Shown: positions 23,801-29,600 of the stretch, piece after piece | How the letters are laid out: each line of letters begins with the position of its first letter | Numbering within the stretch: the first letter of the stretch is position 1 | Assembly (NCBI RefSeq): GCF_015706575.1 | Contig: NW_024037076.1 | Coordinates: forward strand, 4,374,777-4,438,776 | DNA length: 64,000 nt | Direction of reading: 5' to 3' | Source: Patiria miniata | Lineage: Eukaryota; Echinodermata; Asteroidea; Valvatida; Asterinidae | The notes under the pieces: model-generated | The model's database searches: none | Told to the model about the DNA's origin: nothing | The model's input: only the letters and a program-made list of their open reading frames with translations | Translations under genes and position numbers: made by a program

Positions 23801-24531
23801 AAAAGCTTCAGAAGTAAGTATTTACATGTAACAATACATGCACGAAAAATAACAAGTTGCGTAATGGATGTTTTAAAGAGTGGCTGTTTTGAGTGTTTCT
23901 ACGTCACTCAGGAGCATGGCATCGTTATTAACGCCACGTTTACGAGTCCACCCAAAATACTGATCAAACGTGGCCCAAATGCCTCTGGCCGTACTACTAT
24001 CACAAGCTCGTACTACTAGAGCTTGTGATAGTACTGTACGGCCAGAGGCATTCGGGCTAGATCAAACTTTAAACAACCAGGGTGTCAATAAAATAAAAAC
24101 ATCAAAGAACCAAGTCATTTTTAAACAATAAAAACTGTGTAAATACTAATAAACTACAATCATTAAAACAACTGAAAAAAAATTACAGGCCAATTTATTT
24201 TTAATTAATAAATAATTACACATTTTTCTTCTTCTTTTAATTTAAACAAATTAAAGTTTATTTGATTAAACCGCACACTGCCATCTTCAAACAAATCAAC
24301 GGCAACACCAAACTGCAGGTTAAGAGATATTTACCGAGTGTTTTCAGCGCTCAGCATACGGACCAAGCCCCACATGAAATCCTCCGACCCGTAATGGTCG
24401 AGAAACGCCCCGATGGTGTGAGCCTTGTCACGGTGAAGATCGTCCACCAACAACTCCAGAGCAGAGTGGCTGGACGGACCGTCCTCCAACAACCGCTCAA
24501 AGTAGTCATTCCGCCGCCAATTCAGGCTCAT
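1..24531 (-). CDS. Armadillo-repeat protein gene, 7 exons seen, 3' end outside window
   Basis: Seen: exons at 24335-24531, 13106-13286, 10759-10889, 7270-7370, 6421-6515 and 4362-4558 join with matching phases (2,0,2,1,0,2) and GT-AG borders, giving 300 residues of continuous frame; a further exon lies at about 483-672. The product is rich in alpha-helical ARM/HEAT-like repeats with recurrent N-A-A/G-x-L signatures (WTASNAALVLAR, GMNAAFALGRLCD, GKNACYAISCLA). No signal peptide or membrane segment is seen. The last exon has a proline run followed by a beta-strand-like stretch resembling a fibronectin III start. Known: ARM repeats are protein-binding scaffolds. Inference: a cytosolic scaffold protein; I do not recognise the family, so no symbol. 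It lies head to head with ENDOG. Introns are large and filled with transposable elements, and exons 2 and 3 each have tandem half-copies beside them. Confidence 0.85.
483..672 (-). CDS. ARM gene exon 7, Fn3-like start
   Basis: Open frame containing DEVELTLELLKTL, PPPPRLQVKGHGEI and LEVTYRLYNG, ending at a GTACGT donor (482). Two acceptors are possible: CACAG ending at 673 (phase 0, which does not fit exon 6) or TGCAG ending at 659 (takes one base, which fits exon 6). With the first, an unseen exon must lie between 0.7 and 4.3 kb. The proline-rich lead and alternating strand pattern suggest an Fn3 domain beginning here and continuing outside the window. Confidence 0.6.
902..1025. repeat. Perfect 124-bp palindrome without spacer
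   Basis: The 62-base left arm 902-963 is exactly the reverse complement of 964-1025; the centre is AATC|GATT. The arms begin CAGTGAATTTGC. No mismatch was found on reading both arms. It lies in an intron of the ARM gene, just after a G-rich tract (about 870-890). Confidence 0.9.
1026..2066. other. Intron stretch without recognised feature
   Basis: Intron between exons 6 and 7 of the ARM gene. I see no coding pattern. A short echo of TTCGGTATAG recurs at 1350-1410. Open frames here are short and show no protein-like composition. Confidence 0.5.
2067..2726. mobile_element. Mariner-type MITE, family A1
   Basis: Flanked by TA on both sides (2065-2066, 2727-2728) with terminal inverted repeats CAGGGTGAATAAAAAAGCGG / ...TTTTTTGACTCACCCTG. 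The arms stay complementary for about 200 bp. Noncoding. The same family is at 14816-15484. The TA target and CAGGGTG ends fit a Tc1/mariner-derived MITE. Confidence 0.85.
3040..3330. repeat. Decayed relative of TTAA MITE family B2
   Basis: Scattered matches to the interior of family B2 (CAACTTCTTCAAGTTGCAGC, GAGAAAACAG) in the same order. A similar decayed copy is at about 33890-34080. Ends are not recognisable. Confidence 0.35.
3440..4090. repeat. Tandem direct duplication, period about 350 bp
   Basis: Two copies of a block that starts with AAATTTGTATCCTTGTGGAG (3450s and 3800s) and ends around ATCTATAGAAATTGCCCTGT. They differ by scattered substitutions, so the duplication is not brand new. 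Intronic in the ARM gene. Confidence 0.8.
4085..4325. repeat. Degenerate minisatellite around GCACAATGACGCACCCATGA
   Basis: About ten imperfect units of roughly 20-23 bp built on the words GGCACAATGAC, GCACCCATGA and GACACACC. It abuts the 350-bp duplication on its left and stops about 35 bp before the donor of exon 6. Confidence 0.75.
4362..4558 (-). CDS. ARM gene exon 6
   Basis: The acceptor is a poly-T tract plus AG ending at 4559; the donor GTGAGT starts at 4361. 197 nt, phase 0 in and 2 out. It encodes MSRLCSMLASKDSGCGKNAC ... DSETAWFAA, another ARM repeat. The initial ATG is internal, because the frame is continuous with exon 5. Confidence 0.85.
4831..5200. mobile_element. TTAA-flanked MITE, family B2
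   Basis: Starts TTAAAGCTATAGTCCATCAT and ends in its inverted form ATGATGGACTATATCTTTAA. TTAA at both borders is the target duplication of piggyBac-like transposases. Noncoding. Orientation is reverse to the copies at 28984 and 53490. Confidence 0.8.
5395..5690. repeat. Dispersed repeat shared with 8800-9235
   Basis: Contains CTTTTATGGAGATTG, TGCGCAAT...GTGCAGAACGCA and GACCAATAGGAATGGATAAACTGTC. The same string of landmarks recurs in order at 8875-9230. Noncoding; ends not defined. Confidence 0.6.
5760..6420. repeat. CCGTGG/TCGTAG echo repeat
   Basis: More than thirty copies of the words CCGTGG, CCGTAG, TCGTAG and TCGTGG or their complements (CTACGA, CTACGG) at irregular spacing of about 10-25 bp. 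There is no fixed period. It ends immediately at the donor of exon 5 (6420). The closing phrase GTGTGACTGGGGC recurs at 48260 and 60255. Confidence 0.65.
6421..6515 (-). CDS. ARM gene exon 5
   Basis: The acceptor TTATTACTAG ends at 6516 and the donor GTAAGG starts at 6420. 95 nt, phase 1 in and 0 out. It encodes RGMNAAFALGRLCDLETGRV followed by RLLQHPDSEKM, a canonical ARM helix pair. Confidence 0.85.
6690..7178. mobile_element. TTAA-flanked MITE, family B1
   Basis: TTAAAGGGAAAATGCAACAT at the left and GATGTATATTCCCTTTAA at the right, TTAA on both sides. The interior shares the landmarks GTCAGGGAACCAG and TGCAATCGATTACAAACC with copies at 30984, 32138, 32931 and 55690. This copy lacks the central GGTCGGCCGACC-type palindrome. 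Confidence 0.85.
7270..7370 (-). CDS. ARM gene exon 4
   Basis: The acceptor TTTTTCCAG ends at 7371 and the donor GTAAGA starts at 7269. 101 nt, phase 2 in and 1 out. It encodes VSIAEEGCQMMLDH ... DSLGIDEAG, one ARM repeat. A TTAA-flanked MITE ends 90 bp downstream in transcript sense, at 7178. Confidence 0.85.
7617..8216. mobile_element. TTAA-flanked MITE, family B2, with internal 168-bp duplication
   Basis: TTAAAGATATAGTCCATCAT at the left. Inside, the block from AAAGTGCTCAAAATC to GCGTCCAAGACAC is present twice in tandem (about 7671 and 7839). The right end reaches a TTAA at 8213 but the usual terminal inverted repeat is missing, so the element is right-truncated. Confidence 0.75.
8557..8738. 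mobile_element. Foldback element, near-perfect hairpin
   Basis: Arms of about 80 bp (8557-8640 and 8654-8738) with a 13-base loop GAGCCGGAGGCGA. The inner 50 bp are perfectly complementary around TTTAAGACCGCTTAGAGTC. Noncoding. Confidence 0.85.
9418..10845 (-). repeat. 91-bp tandem array of exon 3 3' halves with splice donors
   Basis: Fifteen units (period about 91 bp), each holding 77 bp of the exon 3 3' half (encoding VTGLLTSNNVWTASNAALVL) fused to GCAAG|GTAAGT and 9 more intron bases. The unit nearest 10.8 kb is the real exon 3; the last, at 9418-9480, is cut off. Units differ by a few substitutions only. Two units at about 10230 and 10420 share the same set of variants (GGGTGTCC, GATGATCAATTC), showing multi-unit copying. 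There is no polypyrimidine tract before the copies, so they are extra donors rather than complete exons. Confidence 0.95.
10759..10889 (-). CDS. ARM gene exon 3 (parent of the 91-bp array)
   Basis: The acceptor ...TATTGAAG ends at 10890 and the donor GTAAGT starts at 10758. 131 nt, phase 0 in and 2 out, residues 127-169 plus a split Arg codon. It encodes a full ARM repeat (AESSGGREWML ... WTASNAALVLAR). Only this copy has both an acceptor and the complete 5' half; 14 further copies of the 3' half with donor lie downstream. Confidence 0.85.
10983..12735. mobile_element. Nonautonomous DNA element with about 110-bp inverted ends, host of a nested MITE
   Basis: The left end GCAAAAAAAGAAAGTCCACA, followed by CTCATTGGAGGG and, further in, CATCGTCTTATGATAACGTC, recurs inverted at 12105-12200 and, after the nested insertion, at 12697-12720 (GTGTGGACTTTCTTTTTTTG). 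The interior is AT-rich with GAGAAGTATAGATTTTGAAA duplicated at 11155 and 11215. No coding frame. Superfamily unknown. Confidence 0.65.
12203..12696. mobile_element. hAT-like MITE nested inside the 10983-12735 element
   Basis: Flanked by an exact 8-bp duplication GTGTGGAC (12195-12202 and 12697-12704). The inverted ends share AATTACTAGAGCGCTAACTC. The interior is noncoding and CpG-rich. An 8-bp target duplication fits hAT. Confidence 0.8.
13106..13286 (-). CDS. ARM gene exon 2
   Basis: The acceptor TTCTTCCAG ends at 13287 and the donor GTAAAC starts at 13105. 181 nt, phase 2 in and phase 0 out, residues 66-126. The reading VAGNSAYIFGTVAE ... SVMNAAGTLGTL shows two ARM helices with an acidic DYDDDE linker. 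Decayed copies of its 5' half and acceptor lie just upstream on the same strand (13.3-15.5 kb). Confidence 0.85.
13323..13847 (-). repeat. Three decayed tandem copies of exon 2 5' half with acceptor
   Basis: Units of about 175 bp. Each, on the minus strand, has the AATAATTCATATTTTTCTTCCAG acceptor stretch (shared words CATATTTTTCTTCCAG), then about 115 bp matching exon 2 up to the CTGATTTGACC region, then directly the next acceptor. Acceptor copies lie at about 13468, 13640 and 13815. The coding frame is degraded. No donor is included. Confidence 0.9.
13857..14581. mobile_element. MULE-like MITE with long inverted ends
   Basis: A 9-bp target duplication CACAATACC (13848-13856, 14582-14590) and inverted ends TAGCCTTGGTCAAGG / CCTTGACCAAGGCTA that remain complementary for about 165 bp. 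A 9-bp duplication with long TIRs fits Mutator-like elements. It split the array of exon 2 half-copies. The short frames inside are not convincing genes. Confidence 0.85.
14591..15515 (-). repeat. Two further decayed exon 2 half-copies, one split by a MITE
   Basis: 14600-14710 and the halves 14757-14815 / 15485-15512 repeat the exon 2 landmarks (GTGTGGCCCA, TGATGAGTGACAACAC, GTAGGCGG, CCAGCAACCCTG). The second copy is interrupted by the A1 MITE at 14816-15484; removing it restores AAAGATA|CATGTAGGCGG. Non-functional as exons. Confidence 0.8.
14816..15484. mobile_element. Mariner-type MITE, family A1
   Basis: TA-flanked (14814-14815, 15485-15486), ends CAGGGTGAGTCAAGAAAAGC / ...TTTTGGACTCACCCTG. 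Close relative of 2067-2726 over its full length. Inserted in a copy of exon 2, so younger than that duplication. Confidence 0.85.
15516..16030. other. Intron stretch without recognised feature
   Basis: AT-rich intron 1 sequence. Only a scattered echo of TATGAATTATTCATTA (13.3-15.8 kb) is seen; no coding pattern. Confidence 0.5.
16036..16400. repeat. Dispersed repeat (family C)
   Basis: Landmarks in order: GTCTGAGTATCACCTGTTC, ACGGAGCCC, CGAACGTCTGA, GCCAGCCAATTGGAATCGAC, GTGACGTCATTTTATTCCCA, TTTGTAATACAACAA. The same order recurs at 20961-21260, 49486-49530 (partial) and 61437-62310 (interrupted). Noncoding; it may carry a CRE-like TGACGTCA word by descent. Confidence 0.65.
16837..17525. 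repeat. Repeat with AGCCCGGCTGGC ends, interrupted by a MITE
   Basis: GTAGCCCGGCTGGCGAGTCA near 16920 and AGTAGCCCGGCTGGCTAGTG near 17490 share a phrase also found inverted at 34110. The middle is occupied by the 16952-17242 element. Confidence 0.5.
16952..17242. mobile_element. Short MITE with AGGCCATCAGCCTGGG ends
   Basis: Inverted ends TAGGCCATCAGCCTGGG / CCCAGGCTGATGGCCTA, about 290 bp, noncoding. TA at both ends may be the target duplication. Confidence 0.7.
17526..19610. other. Low-complexity intron stretch with a 23-C run
   Basis: AT-rich with homopolymer runs (C run 18867-18889, C and A runs near 17955-17980). Frames here come from these runs. An echo of TTGGCAAC/GTTGCCAA appears at 19340-19420. 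No gene recognised. Confidence 0.5.
19611..19800 (-). mobile_element. CR1/L2-like LINE 3' tail
   Basis: On the minus strand GCGTTTTATAAGTAATAATAA runs into an (ATT/AAT)n tail at 19621-19650, and upstream is GTACAGCGTTTTGAGG. This is the typical 3' end with microsatellite tail of L2/CR1-type elements. No coding part remains. Confidence 0.6.
19850..20100 (+). mobile_element. RTE-like LINE 3' end fragment
   Basis: Contains AATCCTGGATCCACACCCAG, ATCCGTCCATAACTTTCGGA, the ACCAACAAACTAACC stretch and CTCCTTGGCAGAGGT, the conserved 3' end order of RTE-type LINEs in many animals. 5'-truncated, no frame. Confidence 0.65.
20125..20430 (+). mobile_element. tRNA-derived SINE
   Basis: Head with an A box (TGGTCTAGCGGTAGAGC, 20139-20155) and B box (GGTTCGAGCC, 20182-20191), a Pol III internal promoter. 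The body CCTTGAGTAAGGCGCTTTAC is shared with copies at 49822 and 62564 (opposite strand). It is too long and unfolded downstream to be a functional tRNA gene. Confidence 0.85.
20620..20840. repeat. GCACCAAGG echo repeat followed by an A run
   Basis: Six to eight copies of GGCACCAAGG / GACACCAA at 20-30 bp spacing, then about 30 adenines (20799-20830). Flanked by inverted GGTCTCTGGTCAG / CTGACCAGAGACC (20552 and 20863), so it is probably a MITE interior. Confidence 0.55.
20961..21260. repeat. Dispersed repeat (family C)
   Basis: Same landmark order as 16036-16400 (ATCTGAGTATCATCCGTTG, CCAGCCAATCAGAGTCGACA, GTGACGTCATTTCGTGC, TTTTGTAATACAACAACGGG). Diverged; no coding. Confidence 0.65.
21649..22207. 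mobile_element. TTAA-flanked MITE, family B2
   Basis: TTAAAGGTAGAGTACATAAT at the left and ATACTCTAACTTTAA at the right; the interior carries the B2 landmarks inverted (GTAACTGACAAAATTATTG, AAAACTTCATCAGGTTAGTT). More diverged than the other copies. Confidence 0.7.
22351..22692 (-). CDS. Open frame, 113 codons, possible secreted peptide
   Basis: Single-exon frame starting MNNVVNLFLIIFILHQASVL, which has the shape of a signal peptide, followed by about 90 residues with a CHCALC-VLTCC cysteine cluster. It lies in intron 1 of the ARM gene with no visible promoter or neighbours. I recognise no family. It may be a chance frame; the cysteine cluster and signal-like start are the only arguments for a gene. 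Confidence 0.2.
   Translation of the reverse strand: MNNVVNLFLIIFILHQASVLSQMQSIALKRMCNIHTMKPVPKGQLTPRDRFTEFNSVQAVDSQSNVDWTNTPAPCHCALCLDVLTCCGVMGLRSGSECLGVGELIKERDEDKY
22925..23260 (-). mobile_element. tRNA-derived SINE, second family
   Basis: On the minus strand a B box GGTTCGAATCC (23160-23170) follows an A-box-like CCAGTGGTTACGGTGTTCG; the body has CCTTGGGATGGGATGTAAAG and ACGTTAAAGAACC. Not related to the 20125 SINE beyond the tRNA head. Confidence 0.7.
23973..24058. repeat. Hairpin, 40-bp arms
   Basis: GATCAAACGTGGCCC and AATGCCTCTGGCCGTAC ... TCACAAGCTC pair with GAGCTTGTGATAGTA ... GTACGGCCAGAGGCATT and GGGCTAGATCAAAC; loop GTACTACTA. Only a few mismatches. Small foldback element in intron 1 of the ARM gene. 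Confidence 0.8.
24335..24531 (-). CDS. ARM gene exon 1 (start codon exon)
   Basis: The ATG is at 24531-24529 and the exon ends in phase 2 before a GTAAAT donor at 24334. It encodes residues 1-65 (MSLNWRRNDYFERLLEDG...), acidic and helical, with no targeting signal. The split last codon (CG|G, Arg) is completed exactly by exon 2, which supports this start and donor. A 5' UTR may continue right of 24531. Confidence 0.8.
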
Positions 24532-25492
24532 TTTGTCTCAAATTGTAGCTTACGGCATTGCTGAACTGTTCGTTGATTCGTCTGGATGCTTGAAATGTGA
24601 AATACGCTCTCTAGGAAAGACACAATTTAGCAAAGAAATCCCTTTTGAGAATTTCCCTGTAACGGTTCTCTATGGCACTTGTCGTTATGCACTTGTTTAC
24701 ATTGCCTACGCACAAAATACACATGTGCCATGGGGCGGTGTGGTTCCCGACCATTTCACATTGTATTTTCGTAAACCAAACTACTGCAATCAATTACATT
24801 TTCTTTATTGCCGTGTAGATGGTGACATCAAATTTAGATCGATTTTTGTTTAAAAAGATACTTTAAAAGCCTTGTTTGCTACTGGAAGATATACAAACAT
24901 TGAAGAAAAACCAATATGATATAATTTGCTCCGTTTTTAATCTTTTGAAAATTATTTATTTTCCTTTAAAGATTAACATGTGATGCAAGATAACCAAAGG
25001 TTCAGTTTGTTTACAAAACGCAACGACACAAGAGGGCGCTATATAACATTAGTGGTTCGCTCTTCATGGGGGAAACCCCTTCGCACATGAGTAATTTGAG
25101 CAATTAGAGCAATTACTCTTCTTGCAAAGTCAAAGATTTCAGGTAAACATGTACAATTTGTATTTCGACCACAAGACTGAGGGAAATAATGTAGTATCCT
25201 GACGCCACTTCTTTGGTTGTTTACAAAGTCTATGGAGAGTCGAGTGCATTTTCAAAATTGGAAATGTTTCTCACCCAGTCCATGGAGGAAGGAATTGCCC
25301 AGTCCCACTCCCGGTCCCAGATTCATCTTTTCAACATTTTTGCAATGACCGACCTTCATTGAGATAATATATGATGAAAAACGTGGCGTCAGGATGCAAC
25401 ATTCTTAACTTATATCAATTATTTTAAACCATGGAGATAGAATTTTTTAGAACAAAATGAATTTTATTATTAGTATATTACACAAATTATTA

Positions 25493-25662
25493 AAGCACTG
25501 ACTAGCATGACTAGTGACTAGTCCGAGTAACTTGGACCTAATTTATCGCCTTTTTTAACATTTGGACATACTATCGCCAGACCATGTCCAAATGTTAAGA
25601 AAGGCGATAAGTTAGGTCCAAGTTACTCGGACTAGACTAGTGACTAGGGTATTTCAGTGCAC
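25493..25662. mobile_element. Foldback element, 60-bp arms
   Basis: Arms 25509-25569 and 25584-25647 are nearly perfectly complementary (ACTAGTCCGAGTAACTTGGA... / ...TCCAAGTTACTCGGACTAG) around a 14-base loop; outside them AGCACTGA / TCAGTGCA extends the symmetry. Confidence 0.8.
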
Positions 25663-25720
25663 TACCTGATTTGCTGTTTTGATGGATTTTATGTTCATTC
25701 ATGATGAGTAAAGATAAGAT

Positions 25721-26195
25721 AGTGGATATTTTGCCGGAGGTAATGACGGCAAACTAACGTTTACTAAAGGTTTGCCGGCGGCAATCCATATCAACAGAGG
25801 GCGCTGTACTCTTTAAGATAGGGCTGAATTTTAAGATGTATTAAATTCCCACCAAGATTGTGTAGCACGTTTGGTGTAGTGGTTAAGCACTATTCTTCTT
25901 TTATTATTTTAACATGTCTCAAACATTTTATTGCAGAGTATTACATTTTCTTTTTCAGATTTGTGGCTCTGGAGGATTTTTTTTTAAAGGGAAATAAAGT
26001 CCGAAATTATAAAATGGTCTGAATCCCATCTTGTGAATACGAGGTTACAACGATAATATTGGCATGGAGCCAGACTAAAATTTGTCACCGAAAAATGTTA
26101 AAGTACAAAAAAACAGTAACTGCGCATGTTCAGTGCATATCCGGCAAACTAACGTTTACTAAAGGTTTGCCGTCTCCGGCAAAATATCCACTGCC
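25721..26195. repeat. Inverted pair of GGCAAAC-GTTTGCC palindromes
   Basis: A 30-bp imperfect palindrome CGGCAAACTAACGTTTACTA... occurs at 25750-25780 and 26140-26171. Outside them, ATAGTGGATATTTTGCCGGA (25720) is the inverse of TCCGGCAAAATATCCACT (26174). Probably the two ends of a MITE. Confidence 0.6.
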
Positions 26196-26613
26196 TAAAG
26201 ATAATGATGTATGCAAGTCAACTAATAATACGTTACGTTGCCCGTCCATTAAAGCATTTAAAGAAACGGCTGTCATTGAGCAGTGCCACAGTAGTCTAGT
26301 GGATAGCGAGACTAGACGCCTGGTTCAACTTCAAATCCACCAATGCCCATTTTTCATCTACTATTTTTCTTCTTCAAAAACTAGTATAGTTATAATTTAA
26401 GAGAAAAGAAGAGTTCAAGAACCTAAGTCAGTGTCTTGCCGTCATTCCAGCGAACCTACTGACAAGGGTTCTTAGAGCACACTTGGGCACGTTAGCGTCT
26501 GGAAATAGATGGCTTGTCACAGCAAAATAGCACTGCCTTTAAGGTTTAACATTCAATGATTAAATTTTTGTGATCTGACAAAACTTTCTTGTATGTTTTA
26601 TTTTGCAGGAGAC

Positions 26614-29600
26614 ATGATGGCTCCGTCGATTTGGCCAGTAGTTTCTGCCATCTCCCTCGGCGTTGGGGGAGTCTTCGGTTCTTTGTATGAAAGATCCAAA
26701 CAACATGCTGCAAACAATCTAACTTTAAACCCTGGAAAAAGCAATTCAGGATGGACACCGTTCACTCAAGCCGCGGCTGCCAAGCAACAGTATCCAAGTC
26801 AACCGCCGTCTCCAAACCGATCCGGTGAAATTATGAAATTTGGTTTCCCCGACTACGGGCAAATTCAGATGCACGATAACTATGTGATCTCGTACGACAG
26901 GAGAATGAGAAACGCCAAATGGGTCTTTGAATGCTTAACACGAGACGAGGTGAAATACAACGACGCCATTGATAGGACAAACTGTCAGTTTGAGGTGGAC
27001 CAATCGGTGCATCCGTTCTTCCGGTCCACCAATGAGGACTACAGAGGGAGTGGCTATGACAGGGGTCACCTAGCGGCAGCAGGCAATCACAGACGATCCG
27101 ACGGGGTCATGCAACAGACTTTTTTACTCAGTAATGTTTCTCCTCAGGTAAAAAAAAACACCGCAGTGGCTATCGTTAGGCCAAAAAAAAAAGTCTCCGG
27201 TTTCTGGTATGGAGCTTGCCCCAAAAGTGGTACGGCGACGCAGCTTTTTTTTTTTTTACTTTTTTTCTTTAAATGTGGGCTGATGACTGCAAATGGTGCC
27301 TGACTAAATTTAGTGCAAAATATATAAGAGTCCAGAGAGGCCACATAAAGCTTATACTCGATAGTAACCCCATCTAAAAACACGTTAAAATTGTGCAGCA
27401 GCAGGATTCCAGTCAAACCAGTGAGTTTGGCGGTTTTGAGACATCATCTTACATTGAAAAAAAAACTTTTTCATTTTGCCGACGCGCATACCAGAAACCG
27501 GAAACTTTTTTTTGGCCTGACGGCAGTTGACCATCTGGTTCCCTGACCTGACAATATTCAACGTCAGGATCATTTGCTCTTGGAACCAGACTATCAACCG
27601 AACGGTTCTCAGACTTTCTTTCCCTTTAACAAAAGCAATCCTCCATTCATGGATTACTAAGAAAAAGTAAAATCTGCTTCAACAAAACGTAGGATTTGAT
27701 TAAAATCATAAAAGTAAAGAACACATTTGTACATTGCGGATTCCATCCCAGGACCTTCGGCATGATAGTCGAACATTAATTAATTAAATAATAAAAATAA
27801 AAATAATGACCGGGTTTGGGGGTGATCGCTGTTAACGGACCTCGACTTTGTCTCTGTCCTTTAACAGCGGTCACCCCCAAATTTTGTCATTATCACACAG
27901 TGAAGACCGGATCCTCACACTGTCATTCCCTTATTAAAGGTTTATGATTCAAATATTTATTCAAACTGCTGTATATTTTGTCGTTTTCCTCGTCTGAATC
28001 CTGCAGGTTGGCGACGGTTTCAACCGCGGCATTTGGAACAATCTGGAGAAGTACGTCCGGGGCTTGACGAAGGTGTACACCAGGGTGTATGTTTGCACAG
28101 GACCCTTATACCTACCACAGTAAGAATCTCGCTGTCTTCGTTTAGGCCCCAGCTATAGTTTGATTGTCCCAAAGTAGTTGTGATTGTCCCAGCTATACCG
28201 GATGAGTAAAAAAAAAAGAACCAAAATGTCGGACCATTGTTTTATTGAAGTTCTGCATGTAGCACTTTCAAAATCTAGGATATGAAAGCCCAATTCATGA
28301 GCTTTCTTTTAGTACAAGAATCATTCAAATCACTCATGTACTTTTCAAGTTACGGAGTTTTAAACACAACCACCGTTTTAAAGTTCGGTCCACGAAAACA
28401 CAAAAAAAAGGTGTGCGTTCTTTCTGCAAAATGAAAACAATTCACACACATCCTTATGTGATTTGTTTTCGTTTTGCTGAAAGAACACTGAACACTGATC
28501 TGTGGACAGAACCTTAAAACGGCGCTTGTGTTTAAAATTCCGTAAGTCGGTTGCGTTTAAAAGTATGTAAGTCATTAAGTGATTTGAATGATTCTTGTAC
28601 TAAAAGAAAGCTTATGACTTGGGCTTTCATATCCTAGATTTTGAAAGTGCTACATGCAGAACTTCACTAAAACAATGGTCCCGACATTTGGGTTTCAGGG
28701 TTTTTTTTGCTCACCCTGTAGTTCGATGTCCCAATTGTAGTTTTGATTGTCCCAGCTACAGTGGGGACTGTCCCAACTATACATTGCTGTAGTTGGGCGT
28801 TACATCTTTATTCTGTGTCTAAACTCGTCTTACATTTTGGTTGAGGCTTTATCAAAGACCATGCCACATTTGTATACAAAAATAGGACAACTTTTGTCAC
28901 GCGATGCCAAATTTCAGCAAACTGCTGCGCTGCCTGTTTATGTCTTGAAATACGAGTGGTTTAAAAGTGTCTATATAAACTGCTTAAAGGTATAGTCCAT
29001 CATTTGTAATTTGTGCATTTTGTTCGTTTGAAGCAACAAAAGTGTTCAAGATCTAAAGAAGGGTGCTGAACAACAAACCTGATGAAGTTTCAGCTCAGCT
29101 TTAGCTGTATATTTCGAATAAAACAACATTCTAGGATCTTGATTTCAAATCAAAAGTTGCAGAATCATGTTTTGAATTGGGCCTGAATTCAGCGTCCAAG
29201 ACATGTTCTCACTGAGCCGATTGCAGCTATGCAATGTCGTGCAATGATCTGACGAATTATAGCAAACGTGTGTGCGTCATGCTAATGCTTGCGTGCGCTT
29301 CGCCGAATAACAAAGTGAACTACTAATTTGAATTTCCTACAGTGCTTCTTAAGAAGCACCGTTGGAAAGGCCTTCTTTTGTTGATTTCTTCAAAATGACA
29401 ATCCTGCCAGAAAGAATAATTTCACAGGGAGTTTAGTCCCCTTAGGCCTACTATCTTTCAACCAAGTATGTTTTTAACAATAATTACGCCAGTTACTTTT
29501 TGGATAGCTGCAAATGATGGACTCTGGCTTTAAAGCATGTTCCAGTTGCTTGTTGGTATGACGTCACTGGTAACATCGTCTGTAATATTGTTATATGGGC

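Larger units (their letters stand above)
24532..26607. promoter_or_regulatory. Head-to-head intergenic region between ARM gene and ENDOG
   Basis: About 2.1 kb between the minus-strand start at 24531 and the first ENDOG coding exon. No TATA box stands out near either start. It contains two foldback structures (25493-25662, 25721-26195), and a tRNA-like TTGGTGTAGTGGTTAAGCAC near 25870 is a possible SINE relic. A 5' noncoding exon of ENDOG probably lies here, because the first coding exon is preceded by an acceptor-like TTTTATTTTGCAG (ends 26608). Confidence 0.4.

Noticed and set aside
24533-24853. 106-codon plus-strand frame upstream of the ARM gene start
   Set aside because: It has no splice-site support, no recognisable composition bias and overlaps a minus-strand frame of equal quality.
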